Shown: piece by piece, positions 46,884-58,116 of the stretch
How positions within the stretch are numbered: the stretch's first letter is position 1
Layout of the letters: each line of letters opens with the position of its first letter
Assembly: GCA_027924645.1 (NCBI GenBank)
Contig: BSBN01000763.1
Location: 6,386,001-6,450,000 of the forward strand
Direction: 5' to 3'
DNA from: Cunninghamia lanceolata
Lineage: Eukaryota; Streptophyta; Pinopsida; Cupressales; Cupressaceae
DNA: 64,000 nucleotides
Program-made: the position numbers and the translations under genes
The notes under the pieces: generated by a model
What the model was told of the DNA's origin: nothing
The model's database searches: none
The model's input: the letters and a program-made list of their open reading frames with translations, nothing else

Positions 46884-48836
46884 CTAAGGCCACCAAGAAA
46901 AGGAAAACCAATATTTCCCCTTGTCAAACACCTTGTTCTCATCTGCATACACTGGGTCAAGCCTGAGAGTACTGCCATGATCTGACCACAAACAAACCTG
47001 GTCATTTGCACATTCAACCTTCTGATTTATTTTGTCACTGTCAACCTTATGCAAACAACCCTCAGCATCAGGCAACAAATGGATGCAGAATGTATCAAGC
47101 AATGCATACTCAAATGGAATATAACACATGTTATCATTTGTATCAGCATTATGCATTGCAAAATGATCTCCTAGCTGGACTGGAAATTGAAAGCACTCGA
47201 AGTCCACCACACAACTAGGAAAAACAGAGCTCTCTTTATATGCTGGCCTCTCAAAAGAAAAGCTTTCAAATTCACAATTGTGCACATCATGCACACAACC
47301 AATAGCAACACCAAACTGGAAAAGATCAGGCTCTGGCATCTTTTTACAATCTAGCACATCTTTACAATCACTTACCTGATGTATGTTGTTTCCTCTTTCA
47401 TCAGGATGAGAAACAGAATCCAAGTCAAAAATAGTGCTCAAGCCTTCACCATACTCAAATAGATCCTCATCATCATATGTGTCAAAAATGGGTGATCTAG
47501 GTACATAAGCTTGATCATAATATGCCATTTGTTCATGGGCAGCAGAGCACGCATCTTCATCACCAATGGATTCCCTTTGTGGAGGAGTATCAACCTATGT
47601 GTCATAAGCAAAACAGCCATCAAATGAAAAACAATCATGCTCTGAACTAGCACTTGTTTCAATCCTTGACTGCTCTTCATGATCCCCATGTGTTTGAAAG
47701 GAAGTCAATGGGTCACACATAGGACTGTTTCTCTGTTTGCTTATATCTTCTCTGTCTTGAGTACAATACTCACAATTATCTCCACAAGTCCATTTCAACA
47801 GTTGCTCATTGTTGTCCACAACCTCATTGTTGTCCACAACCTCATTGTTGTTTTCATGGCCAGCTGCCTCATCATTGCGATGGGAGTCTTCATTAGTTCC
47901 TTCATTGGCATCCTCACTTGGTGAACAATCCAGTTGAGCTGTATTGTTAGCATTATGTTTAAATACAACAGTCTCAACCTCTATGCTTTCATTTTCATTT
48001 TTATCTGCACATGATGCTTTAATTATTTGGTCATTTGCAGCTTCACAACTATTTTTCACACCAAAGCCTGTGGACAGAGGTTTCAACAAGTGCTCATTTC
48101 TAATTTTTTCTATATTTTCTACAAACTTGTATGCCATCTGCATACTTGTCACCTTGAAATCCCTCGGTAATGCACTAGAGCCCTCCTCAAAAGCCTCAAA
48201 GAATATGCCTACACAGGATGAAATATCAGGTCTGAAGACTTCTGGGATCTCTGAAAAGGCTACTGCAAACCTATGACTGAAATCAACACATGGCTCTTCA
48301 TCTTGTTTTCTGATTCTCATCAATTCTGCAACAAGATCAGCCGGTTCTTTTGCAAATTCTTCCTTGAAACAGTCAGCAAGCTCATCCCAACAGGCAAAGG
48401 ATCTTTTTGAAAAGCTCAAATACCAGTCTTTTGCTTTTGCATCAAAGGACCTAACAAAAAGCCTCATCCACATATCCTCATCTCTGAATGAATGCTTTCC
48501 CATGAACTCATGAAAATTTTGGATATGTGCATTCCCATCACATACACTGTGACCACTAAATCTGGGCATCTGACAGTATATCCTAGCAGGCATAGTTTCT
48601 ACTTTATAGTCAACCCATGACAAATCTAATTGGTCATACAAAGGATCAAAAGGGGTGGTAGGAGGTTTAGCTTTCTGACTGGCAGACACAACAGGGTTAT
48701 TGTTTTTTAACTGGGCCTGCTCAGCCTCTAAAAATATCACCCTATTTCTTATCTCTTCTATTCTTTTATCCAATATTTCACCACTGAGTATGGGATAATT
48801 CATACTTGGATTCATAAAAATCTTAATCTTAGACAT
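46884..48836 (-). CDS. Element B gag with long C-terminal extension (one in-frame TAG)
   Basis: ATG at 48834-48836 starts MSKIKIFMNPSMNYPILSGE. A short coiled coil (IEEIRNRVIFLEAEQAQLKN) precedes a gypsy gag capsid domain at about residues 85-230: MPRFSGHSVCDGNAHIQNFH, RLFVRSFDAKAKDWYLSFSK, CWDELADCFKEEFAKEPADL and CVDFSHRFAVAFSEIPEVFR. Then comes a linker with NNEVVDNNEVVDNNE. A TAG at 47595-47597 follows CFAYDT. The same frame continues for ~236 codons (acidic, Cys/Phe-rich: LFEYGEGLSTIFDLDSVS; FCIHLLPDAEGCLHKVD) to KGKYWFSFSWWP. The TAG is one C-to-T change from CAG, so it may be a recent mutation, or it may be read through. No zinc knuckle, protease or polymerase is present. It is the best-preserved frame in the window. 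Confidence 0.85.
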
Positions 48837-49227
48837 CCTTTGTCTGCCTAAGACCTAAGGCTTCCCCTGGCATCTAACTTATGCAGTAAAACAGCAAATA
48901 TAAAGGGGAAGGAACAAGGTACCTTTTCTCATACAGATGCTGAAGTCTGAACAACACATTTTTGTCACAACACACATCAACTTTTCATGTGCATTTAGAT
49001 CTTTTGCAGAGTTGCCACCTCTCCAGAGAGGACAAAATTTACAGCAGCTGAAAGCTCAACACATATTTTTCTGAGTTCATACCACCAGCAGAGCATCATC
49101 ATTCACATGAAAGACTCCCCAGCAGAGTCGCCATTTTGTTGGTTTTTCGGATGGGCACACAGATATTTTACCAGGGAGGACAAAAATAACAATTTTCAAA
49201 TCACCATCCCCAGCAGAGTCGCCATTT
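48837..49227 (-). other. Element B 5' leader with duplicated primer-binding/LTR-edge segment
   Basis: CCCCAGCAGAGTCGCCATTT followed by TGTTGGTTTTT occurs at about 49118-49147 and again at the true LTR edge (49208-49238). A weaker third copy (gcagagttgccacc...gaggacaaaa) lies near 49009-49035. Confidence 0.75.
49207..49224 (-). other. Element B primer binding site
   Basis: The minus strand reads TGGCGACTCTGCTGGGGA, three bases from the LTR. It is of the tRNA-Arg-type class shared with elements A and C (tRNA identity inferred). Confidence 0.8.
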
Positions 49228-51654
49228 TGTTGGTTTTTGCTTCTGAATCAGCATTAGGGTTTGCCAGTTCTAATGCACAGGCAGATTCAGCCAACTGAAT
49301 ATAGGAGGTTGCGTGAGCTCCTCCCCTTCACTTCTGGTTCTGCCGCACCAAGGGGGGTGTCCCTATTTGATAAAAGTATAACCTTGACTAGCTCAATGAC
49401 AGAAGGATTTAACTTGACGGCAATAGGCAGAATACTCTCATGTATGGACCAAGATTTGTGTAACAAATCACAAGGTTGGCAACATTCTTGGACATAATGT
49501 CTGGTTAGGTATGAGAGCATGCAGAGGTTCCTAATCCTAATCCTACAACTAACAGGTGGAAGTGATGAGATGGGTTGAAATGGTGTTTGGAGTGATGGGA
49601 CTTTCCTAGACCCATTGAATAGATAAATTCCCAAACCAGTGCCTTATCTGGGCAGCAGAGTCATATCTAAGACTGTAAATGTCTCCCCATGACAATATAA
49701 ATTCATATCCAGAGGACCTGAGAATAATGCTACTGCCTGACAGCAACATGTCCAAGAAAGAGTATCATTAATGATCATGCTTAACAGATCCTATGATGCA
49801 ATCTATTTCCCTTTGTATCTGATCAAAAGCCTATTTAACCACTCCTTGAGCAGACGCAATAAATCAGACACACAGTATGCATACACTGAAAAACTTGGAA
49901 GTCCTTGACAACCTTGTTTGAAAGGAAAACAAATGACATACAGGAGACAATCAGAAACAATACACACACAGGTGTTTTTCATTTAAAATCAATCTGCATA
50001 GAAGGTCATCACAGAGAAAATCATCATTTACAATCCAAGATAGATTAGTACACCAGACTAAGGACCGAGTCTGTAGCAAAAAATGCCTTTCAAAATGTGA
50101 ACACCTTATGTTCAGAGTCAGAGCCGAAAGCCCAAAAAACCTCCAACCTCTAAAAAGTAACACAGCCAAAACCATTTATACAGAACCGTGTACATTCAAC
50201 AATTAATTACATGGCCAGAAGTCAAAAATTTGCCAGATACATCCATCAGAGGGAATGGCGCTCAGAAGCCATCAATGCAGCAGACAAGGGAGGCTTTGAG
50301 CCTTGCACCGCCATCAAGAAGTCTTCACTCAAAAATTGGGCAACCTGATCATGTGTACCATCGCCCATACCCCCGCTACAGTCGCCATTGATGGCTCAAC
50401 CACCCGCGGCCTACCTGGAAACTGTCGCTGCTTTCAAATGGAAGTTTCCAGCCAAAACGTGTTTACCACAGGTTCAAAAAAATGCAGGAAGAATAGTCCC
50501 ACATGCATGCTGCCGAGACCACTTCATTAGTTTAAAAATAGGGCCACATACATACCAAGTGTCGAGCGCTTTTGCCGCGCTCGACACACATGCCCTCGCC
50601 AAAAGCCCATCGCCAAGACTAACACCATTGGACCGCCCCAAAAATCTCTCACCGAGCTCAATAGTCTGGCCGATATAACTTGCTTCGCATTCCCCTTCAT
50701 CGGCCAGAGATAGACCATCAGGCCAACCTTCCAAACCTTCGCCGATCTACCAAGTTACGCCGACAACACCCTCGCTTCCTATCTCCATCGGTGAAACCAA
50801 CTCTATCGGCACAACAAGAATTGCCCTCACCGACACAGCTGATCACCCCGATACACAATCCTTCGGCGAGACACACGCCGATGACACCCCATCGGCCACA
50901 CCTCCCATTGTCGGCACAACCCAAAACACTTCGGCCGACAATACAACTCTCGCCGATGACCACTCCAATTCCTCATCGGCCTGACACTACCCCATTGGCG
51001 GACCCTCCAACTGCTAGCCCGACATGCAATCTTACTCCGATGGCATTCCCCATCGGGCAAACTCCTTACATCGGAGGCCCAAAAATTTGCTTCGCTGATA
51101 GCCAAACACACGCCGATGGACATCCATCGGCCAGACCAAAACAATCGGAGCACTCAAGAAATCTTTCGCCGATGAAGCCAATCACTCCGATAAGACCAAA
51201 AACATAAAGCTTTGAACCATTGAACCCCGAACCAAAAGGTTTCAACACGAGGGTTCAACGCAATGGTTCAAACATCAAAAATAATACTCCATAGGCAACA
51301 AAGCTTCGAACCATTGAACCTTGAACCAAAACAAAAAGGTTCAAGCGGGAGGTTCAACGATGCAATATTTGCGCAAGGCAAATGCATAATGCGACCCGTT
51401 AGAAGAAAATTGAACCCTGAACCGCTGAACCACTGAACTTAGAGAAAAAAGGGTTCAAGTTCAAACCAAAATGTCGAAGACACAAAAACGAACCCATGCC
51501 GATGGAGAAAAGACGAAGACCCCTCCTCAAGAAATGAGATGCAGATGCTGAAAAACACTGAAGGGGTGCCAAAACTTAGAACCTTTTGGATATTTTGGGA
51601 TGGTGCCTGCATGAAAATTGCTAAATTAACTGACAATGAATTCAGGCACCAACA
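49228..51654 (-). repeat. Element B 5' LTR (right copy)
   Basis: TGTTGGTTTTTGC ... GGCACCAACA; pairs with 44320-46746. Confidence 0.95.
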
Positions 51655-52363
51655 CATCCGAATGACTTAGAGCTTTGGAGCTCGGTGAAATTCGATGATC
51701 GGGCCTTCCACCTACTGCTTGGTAAAAGGAAAGAAGAAGACCACAACCCCGACCTCTGACGTCTGAAACACTTAGACAATTAATGAAGCTTCATCGGACC
51801 TCGACCATCAGACCCTCACCCTTCCACCTTCAAAAAAGGAAAGAGGAAGAGAAACCTCCTGACATCCGGTGCCTAAAACACTTCGATAAATATGGAGCTT
51901 TGTCAAACTTCAACCATCGGGCCCTCACCCTTCCGCCTTCAAAAAAGGAAAGAGGAAGAGAAGCGTCTCGACCTTTGGCACCCGAAACACTTAGCCAAAT
52001 ATGGAGCTTCGTTGGACTTCGGCCATCGGGCTTCTTGCCTGTTCCCTGCTTAGAACAAGGAAGGTCACCACCCAGACCTTTAGCACCTGAAAGACTTAGG
52101 AAAATTATGAATTATCAAGGCAGAGTTTTCGGAGCCGATGGGAATGGCATGACAGAAGAGAGAACCCTGAACTCCAAAGCTCCAAAAAGAACAGAAAACA
52201 CAAGGAAAAAACTAGGAAACCTTGGACTTAGCCTTTTTTAGGCTTCTTCCTTTCACTTCAAAAGGAAAACACTTAGAAATTTCTGGGATCCTTGGGCTAT
52301 TTGGCCTGAAAGAAAATAGGACAATATTTTGGCCACTATGCAGGGGTGTTTGCCTACTAAACA
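51655..52363 (-). repeat. Element C left LTR, segment after the element B insertion, with ~110-bp tandem repeats
   Basis: The unit starting ccttcaaaaaaggaaagagg recurs near 51827 and 51937, with looser copies near 51720 and 52045. The edge CCTACTAAACA at 52353-52363 mirrors TGTTGTAGG at 54732, which marks the LTR end. Confidence 0.65.
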
Positions 52364-52611
52364 CTTGGATCCAATGGCCTTATCCATCCATTGGGCACAG
52401 AGTCAAAATGGCAGCAACAACAAGAATAAGGGTTGGCCAGACCAACATAAAACTAAACATGCCTCTAAGAATAAAACAACACAAAACACACAAAAAACAT
52501 GGCAAACAACCTCCTAATGAGGATGCAACCTATGCAAGAACACTTATTGAAAAGAAACCTAAAACAGAAACAAAACTAAGGTAAACCTAACTAACCAACC
52601 AAGAAACTGAT

Positions 52612-53420
52612 TTAAACAAAGCTATTAACTAGTTCTTCAAAATAACTACCCTTTCTCAACAATTTACAATGCTTTCCCAACTTATGGGCAGCTAACAAGA
52701 GGTGGGGAAGGGATGGGTATTCAACAAATTGTAAAAACACTTCCCCAAGAATGGGAATAAACTCACTTACCCACTTGAACTGATTAGAAATATAGCTGCT
52801 AGGAAGTGGATAAATGGGTTGATTTCGCTCATTTTGATGCTCAACTTCATGCTCAGAGGTAAGCATGACAAGTGGTGACTCTTCATGGTCTGTATCTAGC
52901 TGGGCTAAATGCCTTATAGGGCATCCCATTGAACTATGCTTGAATGATCAATGGAGACCTCATGTTTTCCCTCTGATTTTTTCTCCTCTTGTTGGTCTAA
53001 AAGCTTTGGCTCTTGTGGCTCAAATGGAAAAATGGCTACCACCACCGTGTGATCATGTTGTTCAGGGAGGCCATCTGAAATAGGCTTTGCAAAGAAGCCC
53101 TAAACTTACTCAATGGTGAAATATCCTTCATTGAGGAGTTGATATCCCTACTGGATAATCAAGAACAAATCTTCAATTTGTTCTTGCCCATGCTCAATCT
53201 CCACATCGTTATCTTCTATGAAATGTGGGAGCTCTTCAAATAGATCTGTGCCATCAATTTCTGCATTTTTCAGTATAGGGATGCCCTCATTCTTTTCTTC
53301 ATGAGCTAGGACCTTACTGTCACTTGCAATGCCCTCATGTTGTTGCAAATCCTTTGCTTCAGATACTTCCTTCCTCAAATTAGGATTGCCCTCATGCTCT
53401 TGCCAATTCAAAAACACAAA
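52612..53420 (-). pseudogene. Element C acidic/C-terminal coding relics
   Basis: Two minus-strand frames: 53148-53417 (LNWQEHEGNPNLRKEVSEAK, FEELPHFIEDNDVEIEHGQE; very acidic) and 52612-52929 (IRHLAQLDTDHEESPLVMLT, YISNQFKWVSEFIPILGEVF, HKLGKHCKLLRKGSYFEELV). They occupy the place of the acidic extension in elements A and B, but no clear sequence match was seen. Confidence 0.45.
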
Positions 53421-53699
53421 TTCAACCTACATTTGCCTTTGTCCTCCCATAGCCTGCTAACTAGGTCCAATCTTTTGTTTTGGAACTACTAACGGATTCT
53501 GGACCATTGAGGCTTGATTAAATTCTCCATTTCGGTCTGTGTTTTGGCTACGACTAAATGCATGGATGGTGCCACTCATAACCCTAAGCCAAGTTGTTCT
53601 GAATTGGAACAAGTACTCCAGATGTACTTGCAACAGCTAAGTTTATGCAGTTTAGGGGCCTAATATAGCTTAGTTGATTTTGTCTTTGACTGTTCCCCT

Positions 53700-54423
53700 G
53701 ATGAGGTTGCCCGCTAGGTTGATAGGGCTAATTAGGAGCTTGGTGTGACCCATTAGCTGTAGGAATTGGTGCCATAATTGGCTGAATGACTGGGACTTCT
53801 AGGAATAACAACATTAGAGGTCTAGGAGCAATCTTTCCAACCAGAACCAAATAATTCTCTACCCTAATAGTTACCTCATAGGCATCAAGTAGCACATCCC
53901 CTCCAAGAGACAGGATCATGACAGCGATATCACTATTTAGGGATCTCAAATAATAAAAGAAGGCAACATTAGGGGAAGGTCTCACCAATGGTGGGATTCT
54001 GTATCAAGTCTTTTGAAACCTAATATTAAAATCCACCATGAATTCATAAGGAGCCTTTTTAATAGTGGCTAATTGCTCTATCAAGGACAAATGATCATTG
54101 TTATCTTCAAAACACTGACAGAGCCTACCCCCTAACTCATCCCATTCATGAATGGAGTTTGTAGGTAACCCCCTATACCACTAGAGAGCTTTTCCTTTGA
54201 AGGAAGAAGCAAGGAGCCGTACCGCGACATTGTTTTGGTAACGTTGTGAACATAACATGTACATTGGCAAGGTCTTGGATATGCTCGATAGGGGTAGTGG
54301 AATCTTCACCTTGAAAAAGGGAATAGCCTTTAGAGCTAAAACTGGGATGTCATCATACTGTGCAGGGTCGAGAGGGCTTCCACCATTGAAGGCTGCAAAG
54401 GTTCTGTTTCTTGGCAGAGCCAT
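53700..54423 (-). pseudogene. Element C gag (broken)
   Basis: Starts MALPRNRTFAAFNGGSPLDP at 54423. Capsid motifs: RLLASSFKGKAL, stop, WYRGLPTNSIHEWDELGGRL, FEDNNDHLSLIEQLATIKKA and PYEFMVDFNIRFQKT, clear gypsy Retrotrans_gag sequence. Stops lie near 54180 and 54003, and the frame ends near 53728 after a Pro-rich tail. The frame stays constant apart from the stops. Confidence 0.85.
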
Positions 54424-54710
54424 GACAGAGGTGTGAAAGTTATGATGGGTACATGGAAGTATATTATTGATGGAGGGAAAAGGCCATGACTTCCATAATA
54501 GCTTGATATATTAGAGCATTGAAAAGCAGAGATGCATCAAAATATTCTTTGGAACAGGGCCAACATGTCTACTTTGAAAGGTTGGGTACATACCAAAAGA
54601 GAGTCACCAGGTGATTTGAGGACCCTGAAAGCTGGAAAAGACCAAGAGCATCACCAAACTCTAACATTTAATGAAGCTTTAAGCACTTGGGCCGCTTTCA
54701 CTAGCAAATT

Positions 54711-54728
54711 TGATCAGTAGAGTCGCCA
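54711..54728 (-). other. Element C primer binding site (decayed)
   Basis: The minus strand reads TGGCGACTCTACTGATCA beside the LTR start at 54732; the first 10 bases match element B exactly. Confidence 0.65.
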
Positions 54729-54731
54729 TGG

Positions 54732-55440
54732 TGTTGTAGGAAACCTACTCTAAATGGCAAGATACACTAAAGAACACACCAAATCCTTTAATGAATGATA
54801 AAGCTCATCAAATTGGTCCCACCAAGCGTGCCATAAATTATTATCACTTGGAATTGCACCTTGCTTGAAGCCTGTTCAAGCATTCCAATAACACAATGGG
54901 ACTGATATCAAGGTATGGGACCTTGCAGATGAGATCAAACCTTCAGAGAAGGTCAGTTCCTCATTCTGAACTTAAGGTTCAGAGAAAATAACTAAACCTA
55001 TGCTATTGATCACCAAGGAAAAGGGGAAGGAGGAGTACAAAAAAGAAAATGGTGATGCACTAAGATTCAGGGTGTTTAGCTAACTCTGAAATAACACTAC
55101 AATGATCTCAAAAACTAGAACAAACTCACACAGACTCATGCAAACTATAACAAAGGTTAAGGCAAAAAATTGAAGCTATGAAAGGGACTGTTTTACCCAC
55201 AATACAAGCATGCAATATTCAAATAAACACATTGTATAAGTCTCAAAGAGAGGCAAAATAATAGTTCATATATTGATCATGAAGGCTAAAAGCCATTACA
55301 AAGAGAGAACAAACCCGTTACATGTGTGAAATAGACACAAAATGAGCTATTAGTTGCCATTACTAGTATCTAAGCCCATGAGGAACTATGAAACCTCCAT
55401 TGCTTGACCGAAGTTGTTCCATTTAAAAAAAGGATCTGGG
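54732..55440 (-). repeat. Element C right (5') LTR, truncated
   Basis: Begins TGTTGTAGGAAACC in plus orientation next to the primer binding site. It runs about 0.7 kb before LINE-like sequence; the exact break is uncertain. The retained parts of the two C LTRs do not overlap, so they cannot be aligned. Confidence 0.55.
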
Positions 55441-56650
55441 AATATGATGGGTTATCACAACATAGTGAAAATGTCTCTATCTTTGTCAATTACCACCTCC
55501 TTGTCTCCTATCTCTAGAACCTCTCATATCACCTAAATATGTTCACGACACTTCAAGAGTTTTCATTTGAGTTCAACCATATTAGCCAAAGATAAAACAC
55601 CCTTGAATTCAGTCCTTGTCACTAGGAGAACCTCTGATAAAAGTTACCATTCTGCAATAGCTAACATGTGAAGCTCTATACAAAATTTCTCTTATGAAGT
55701 GTTCACCCACCCATAGCCCGACTTCAATTAAATGAGTAAGCCTCAAAATGTTTGATAAGAAGAAATAGGCCATCTCTAAGTTAATCCTATTGTAATCAGT
55801 TTCTAAATAGTCAATGTCGATGACTTCTCTAATAGCCTCGATGATCCATGCTAAGCCCAAATCAAATATAATTTCTAGATGAGTACTATGTATAGAGCCC
55901 CTGAAATCCAATTCCTATAGGAGAGAATAAAAGTATAAAAGAGGTTCCATAACAAAACTAGTTGTGAGACTATTGAGGAACACAAAGTGTGAAGACTGGA
56001 GATTTGTGGACTATTTAATCTTTCCTAGAATGTGTGAGGCCACTGTGAGCCATGATTGTGGAGGATGTATTTATGAATCTTCATGTGAGAGAGAGAGCGA
56101 AGGACTAATCATCCATGAGAAATCAAAGTGATGACATTCTTCAATGTTAAAATTTATTTCCATAGTTGATCGCATGCTACCTAGGAGATCTCTTCACACA
56201 TTTGCCTAGGTGTGTCAACTATTTGACCAATCATTTATCATGTTTGATATGGCACACTCCACATCTTTTTCACTAGCCCAATTTTCAAGAAAGTCCATGG
56301 GAGTGTTAAATTCTATGTAGATGTTGGTAAACCACCTCTTCAAAGTTTTTTAGAATTGACCAAACTTTTTGAGCATTATTGTTAATAATCTTGCTCGAGC
56401 ACTTGTTATTCTTGAGTGCATTAATGATAATGAGAGAATCCCCTTCCAAAACAATCTTTTGAGCACCCTATAGGGTAGCCATCTAAATTACTAGGGTGGA
56501 ATCCATTGCTTTTGCCACATTATTAGTGCCTTCCTATAATTTTCTTGAGGTTACCATTATGAAGTTACTCTAATGGTTGTTGACAATGCAGACGTCCTTA
56601 GATTTGCCTAGGTTACCGTGAGATGCACCATAAAAATAATATTAAAAAAA
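55441..56650 (-). mobile_element. LINE RNase H and 3'-frame relic
   Basis: On the minus strand, 56640 to about 56300 gives a decayed RVT_3 RNase H: YGASHGNLGKSK, EGTNNVAKAMDS and IVLEGDSLIIINALKNNK, with several stops. Downstream, a 100-codon frame at 55609-55911 (LDFRGSIHSTHLEIIFDLGL; YFFLSNILRLTHLIEVGLWV) and remnants to ~55450 occupy the same post-RNase H position as the ORF3-like frame of the first LINE, with weak similarity in the hydrophobic block. Confidence 0.65.
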
Positions 56651-56739
56651 ACTTGTGGAGTGATGAGGCCTATAATTGTCTTTTTAATCTCTGCCTTTTC
56701 TATTTCTAAGTTACATTCCTACAGACACTTCATCTTTTT

Positions 56740-57941
56740 TAATACTTGAATAAAGCACTATATTAATTATATGATGTTTTAATAGATGTTGCATGGTTAA
56801 AATAGTTGTTTTCATAAATAATGTAGTGTGAATAAGTGTGTTTACAATGATCTTTGTGATTGGAGATTTCTTTGGAACTAACTCCTTCCTGCAACAACTA
56901 AGAGCACTAACTTACAGCAAAGACCGCAGAGTTCCTACAACCAAGCCCGTAGAGTTCCTGCAGCCAAGATGGAAGAGCTCTTGCAACCAAAGGACTAACT
57001 CTTGTAGCAAAGAATGCAGTCACTGCTAGATGTCCAACAGTGACCCATTCCTTCTATACAAATGAAGATAAGATCCAGAAGATGTCAAGAAGGGATATGT
57101 AACAAGTGGCAAAGTACTTACTCTCCAATTGAAATGTGTTGAGACTAGTTTAAGCAAGAATAACAACTTCCATGTTTCTTGGATGAGTTTGTTCATTCCA
57201 ATGTCCTAATTATAATTCTCCTCTCTAATTGTTCATTTTTTATTTCCTAGTTTTACTTTGACTCTTCAAGAATGAGGAATCCTTCCCTTGCATATAGGAA
57301 AGTGGATCGGTTAGCTATTCTTTCTCATTAATGCATAAACTATAAAAGGGTGTACATATTTGTCTTTCCTAGCTCATCTAGAATAGATTTTCTGATGATT
57401 GTAGAAAATTCACATTTCAGTCAATAAAAGAGTATAATTTCATATTGTTTATTATTCTTGTTCTTGATCTATGGTGAATAAGTGATTGCATTGATTCAGT
57501 TAAGTAGCTGATAAAAAGTAGTCAACCCAAGTCAGGGCCCACTTGTAGTAGGCTACCACCTATTTGTATTAGATTTACGTGATCAGGTTTAGATCTTAGA
57601 ACTAGATTTGTTGATTTTGTTTTAGTTATTATTCTGATGTAGTTGAAAAATAGTCATATAGGTTATTTTCAGAACTTATAAAATAGCTCTCTTGTTTTAA
57701 GTTTTGAATTCCTTTTTCTAGTATTACAATAATTTCCATTTACTAGCTATACCCAACTGAGCATCCAGAGTTCTCTAGTTGTACATATAGTACGAACATC
57801 ATACCAAGAAACATGTCCCTAAGTTGATAAATTAAATGTAGCATGTCTTCAGTCATTGAGATGCTTGTAGGATGAGGCCATCCATTGGGTTACATGCATG
57901 CCTTAGATACATTAGGTTTAGAGGGAATTGACGATGCTCCA
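56740..57941 (+). repeat. Element E 5' LTR (left edge uncertain)
   Basis: Contains a TATA-like ACTATAAAAGGG near 57347 and a T-rich downstream part, and ends near ATGCTCCA (57941) just before the primer binding site. The start could lie anywhere between ~56650 and ~57110. Confidence 0.5.
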
Positions 57942-57946
57942 CTTTT

Positions 57947-57964
57947 TGGAGCCATTGTCAGGGA
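57947..57964 (+). other. Element E primer binding site (degenerate)
   Basis: TGGAGCCATTGTCAGGGA resembles the plant gypsy site class TGGCGCCGTTGCCGGGGA. Confidence 0.55.
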
Positions 57965-58116
57965 TGGTGTCAAGTTTTAAAATTTTTGGGTTTTGAACAC
58001 TCTTCCTATTTTCTTATCATACAAATTTTGTTTCAGCATATAAGACTATTAGATATCAAATCAAATATCAAATTATCAACTAATATTGTGCAAGGAAGCG
58101 ATTATGAGATCATTGC

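Larger units (their letters stand above)
44320..51654 (-). mobile_element. Element B: young non-autonomous gypsy (gag-only, TR-GAG type)
   Basis: A complete 7,335-bp element with TSD CATCC and two LTRs of equal length (2,427 bp each). It has a primer binding site and one long minus-strand ORF but no pol. About 4 differences in the first 210 LTR bases, all C/T transitions, point to a recent insertion. It sits inside the left LTR of element C. Confidence 0.95.
52364..54731 (-). mobile_element. Element C internal region (gag-only gypsy, heavily decayed)
   Basis: A minus-strand ~2.37 kb internal region between the left LTR edge (52363) and the right LTR start (54732). It holds gag, an acidic stretch and a short C-terminal frame, and no pol. 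The region beside the left LTR has ccatccattgggcacagagtc, as in elements A and B. Confidence 0.7.

Noticed and set aside
51655..52110. CRISPR-like array of repeats with spacers.
   Set aside because: The ~110-bp units are tandem without unique spacers, inside a plant LTR.
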